From Leadbetterella lacunae (GTDB lineage: Bacteria; Bacteroidota; Bacteroidia; Cytophagales; Spirosomataceae): a stretch of 64,000 nt of DNA. The DNA lies in assembly GCF_042649125.1 (NCBI RefSeq), contig NZ_JBHRYQ010000001.1, positions 2,232,001 through 2,296,000 of the forward strand, in the 5' to 3' direction. This document shows positions 62,228 to 64,000 of the stretch, piece by piece. Numbering within the stretch: the stretch's first letter is position 1; each line of letters begins with the position of its first letter. Below the pieces are notes generated by a model, which saw nothing but the letters and a program-made list of their open reading frames with translations, did no database searches and was not told the origin of the DNA. The translations under genes were made by a program, and so were the position numbers.

Positions 62228-63204
62228 AAATCCTAGATATTAAATACTGTCCGGGCACTTTGGCCGATGGTTTTGAAACCTATAGTAGACTATGTCTAAC
62301 GAAAATGTTTAATGGCAAAAAAGTGTCTCACATTTTACCCTACGACTCCCCTACCCATACTTTTTCAGAAGACGATATTTATGAAAATAACCAAATTCAG
62401 ATTTCGATTTCGGGTGTACAAGAGAAGTTCTCTGTAATACTAGAAAAAAACAAACTAAGACTTACCCTTGAAGGAGAAAAAGGCACTTACATACTAAAAC
62501 CTGCACCGAATTTCGGAAAAAATGCAGAGCAAATGCCCGCAAACGAACACCTGACTATGCAAATAGCCAAACAGGTCTTTGGGATAGAAACAGCAGAAAA
62601 CGCTTTGATTTTCTTTAAAAATGGAGCCTCTGCTTACCTTACCAAACGCTTTGATGTTAAAGCAAATGGCGAAAAATGGGCACAAGAAGATTTTGCATCT
62701 TTAGCAAATAGAGCACCGCAAACACACGGTGAGCATTATAAATATGCAGGAAATTATTTGGAACTTTTTGACCTCATGAAGGCCTATTTACCTGCTTACA
62801 CATTAGAAGCCATAAAACTTTTGAAGCTTCTGATATTCAACTACCTTTTTTCAAACGGAGATGCACATTTCAAGAATTTTTCACTTTTGGAAACACCCTT
62901 GGGCGACTACCGATTAAGCCCAGCCTACGATTTATTAAATAGTCGAATTCATATAGAAGACCAAGACTTTGCTTTAGAGGACGGTCTCTTACCAAAAAAC
63001 ATTACCCAAGGAAAAATAAAAGACCAATTTGCAAGATTAGCAAAAGAAGCTGAAATAAAGGAAACTACATTTATCGCAATCTTAAATCAGTTGACATCAA
63101 GTTCAGACAAAGTCACAAAACTCATAAACGCCTCGTTTCTCTCAGATTCACCAAAAAGAAACTATCTACAGGCTTACCAAACCCGACTGAAAAAGCTAAT
63201 GTAG
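62224..63204 (+). CDS. HipT-like Ser/Thr kinase toxin (HipA core without N-subdomain)
   Basis: A 326-residue kinase lacking the N-terminal subdomain, which is encoded by the previous gene. Motifs: the SxS in QISISGVQEKF (Ser61-Ile-Ser63, the autophosphorylation region by analogy with HipT), the ATP Lys92 in YILKPAP, the catalytic Asp213 in FSNGDAHFKNF with Asn218, and the Mg-binding Asp236 in LSPAYDLLN. HipA/HipT kinases inactivate aminoacyl-tRNA synthetases such as GltX or TrpS. Intact for all key residues. Confidence 0.9.
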   Translation: MKILDIKYCPGTLADGFETYSRLCLTKMFNGKKVSHILPYDSPTHTFSEDDIYENNQIQISISGVQEKFSVILEKNKLRLTLEGEKGTYILKPAPNFGKNAEQMPANEHLTMQIAKQVFGIETAENALIFFKNGASAYLTKRFDVKANGEKWAQEDFASLANRAPQTHGEHYKYAGNYLELFDLMKAYLPAYTLEAIKLLKLLIFNYLFSNGDAHFKNFSLLETPLGDYRLSPAYDLLNSRIHIEDQDFALEDGLLPKNITQGKIKDQFARLAKEAEIKETTFIAILNQLTSSSDKVTKLINASFLSDSPKRNYLQAYQTRLKKLM

Positions 63205-63449
63205 CGTTTCAATATATTCCTTCAGAATATTCCATCATAGCTTATCAAAATGCTTCGTAAATATTTGCAGTATATACTTCAAAGAACATAGATATTTTAT
63301 ATATATTATTGGGTATGTTAAATCTAAATTAACTTGAATTTCTAAACCTAACAATCTGTCTTCGATATCGAGAAGTTGTCGATAATTAAAAAGTTGAGAA
63401 TTCTATTTTTTGGCATATTACTTGATAAAAAATAAAATAAAAACCACAT

Positions 63450-64000
63450 TTGAAAAATAGACTTCCTTATTTCCATGACATCCTTATCCTTCTTCTACTA
63501 TTTACATTAGGAGTTGTTGCTGTTTTTATATCTTTTAAAATATTCCAAAATTCTGATCAATTATTTTCATTAAGTTATCTAACATTAATGATCGGCTTAT
63601 TATATGAAAGCTTTAGAATCACAAAAAACTGGAAAACCTTGTTATATATTTTATTGGGGTCTTATATATTAAGTTTCTTTTTTTTATTACCCGGAAAAAG
63701 GGAAATTGATTACAACTTTCATAATCGATTACTTTCATTGCCTTATGCATTTACATGTACATTTTGTTTTATTATTGCGATAACCTATGAAAAAGTTACA
63801 ACTATTAAGCTTACTGAGGGCATCACCTTACTCCAATCCATGGCATTTTTATACTGGACAATCGACACAAACATTTGGTCTGCAAGTAATATTTTCATAA
63901 AAGCATTGGTCGTGATATCTATAATCCTATCTGTCTTTTCAATCTTTAATTCCTTAACCTATTTTATACTTTCTAAAACCATAAGGCTTTTACTTAGTAT
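63450..64000 (+). CDS. Multipass membrane protein, partial (runs off the window)
   Basis: From TTG 63450 a frame stays open to the window end: 183 residues with several hydrophobic segments (ILILLLLFTLGVVAVFI, TLLYILLGSYILSFFFL, AFTCTFCFIIAITYE, ALVVISIILSVF). An in-frame TAA at 63438 closes the frame upstream, so TTG is the earliest start; a later ATG is possible. Not recognised. The 245 bases before it (63205-63449) hold no feature I can support. Confidence 0.6.
   Translation, partial: MKNRLPYFHDILILLLLFTLGVVAVFISFKIFQNSDQLFSLSYLTLMIGLLYESFRITKNWKTLLYILLGSYILSFFFLLPGKREIDYNFHNRLLSLPYAFTCTFCFIIAITYEKVTTIKLTEGITLLQSMAFLYWTIDTNIWSASNIFIKALVVISIILSVFSIFNSLTYFILSKTIRLLLS

Overview
The window reads as chromosomal DNA of an AT-rich Bacteroidota bacterium, most likely a Cytophagales-type environmental or freshwater relative (inference; no rRNA is present). 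The support is a SusC/SusD pair, a fused SecDF, a protein with a type IX secretion C-terminal sorting domain, many lipoproteins with Bacteroidota-style signal peptides, and several promoters matching the Bacteroidota TTG-N(19-23)-TAnnTTTG pattern. I found no tRNA, rRNA, CRISPR array, insertion sequence or prophage. The window starts inside a phosphotransferase gene and ends inside a membrane-protein gene.

Region by region. 1-8.7 kb: a lipoprotein, a large PVC-type haem-binding lipoprotein (propeller, HEAT repeats, cytochrome c), then a minus-strand run (YjjG-like phosphatase, 2Fe-2S thioredoxin-like ferredoxin, aroE, DedA, phosphosulfolactate synthase) and an SLC45-like sugar transporter. 8.8-18.4 kb: BamA/TamA-like protein, mutL, two rhomboid genes (the second lacks the catalytic His), dxs, a DMT exporter and an ATPase. 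18.4-27.2 kb, minus strand: MFS transporter, a DUF1800/DUF1501 pair, tyrS, a frameshifted outer-membrane barrel gene, and an ECF sigma factor with an overlapping anti-sigma factor that ends in an outer-membrane beta-barrel (Dma-like). 27.2-35.7 kb: an intergenic repeat-like element, a PepSY-like lipoprotein, a CBM9-like protein, a cobalamin adenosyltransferase, queA and secDF.

35.8-47.1 kb holds the most interesting locus: a DUF5690 transporter, a TIGR03364-type FAD oxidoreductase with a PhnX-like hydrolase, SusC/SusD, a PhnZ-type HD oxygenase and a translationally coupled alkaline-phosphatase-superfamily hydrolase. Together they look like a phosphonate uptake and degradation locus. It is interrupted by a 1.1-kb cluster of 22 short GC-rich palindromes (BIME/REP-like).

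47.3-64 kb: YHYH protein, YwqK-like protein and SCO1 operon; serine hydrolase; a 56-aa membrane protein; a second PVC-type haem-binding lipoprotein; DUF6503 lipoprotein; a Fic protein with a perfect 28-bp palindromic operator; GH13 lipoprotein; a divergent Lrp regulator and cystathionine gamma-synthase-family enzyme; and a three-gene HipBST-like toxin-antitoxin module.

Functions come from motif recognition and gene context only; no database search was run.
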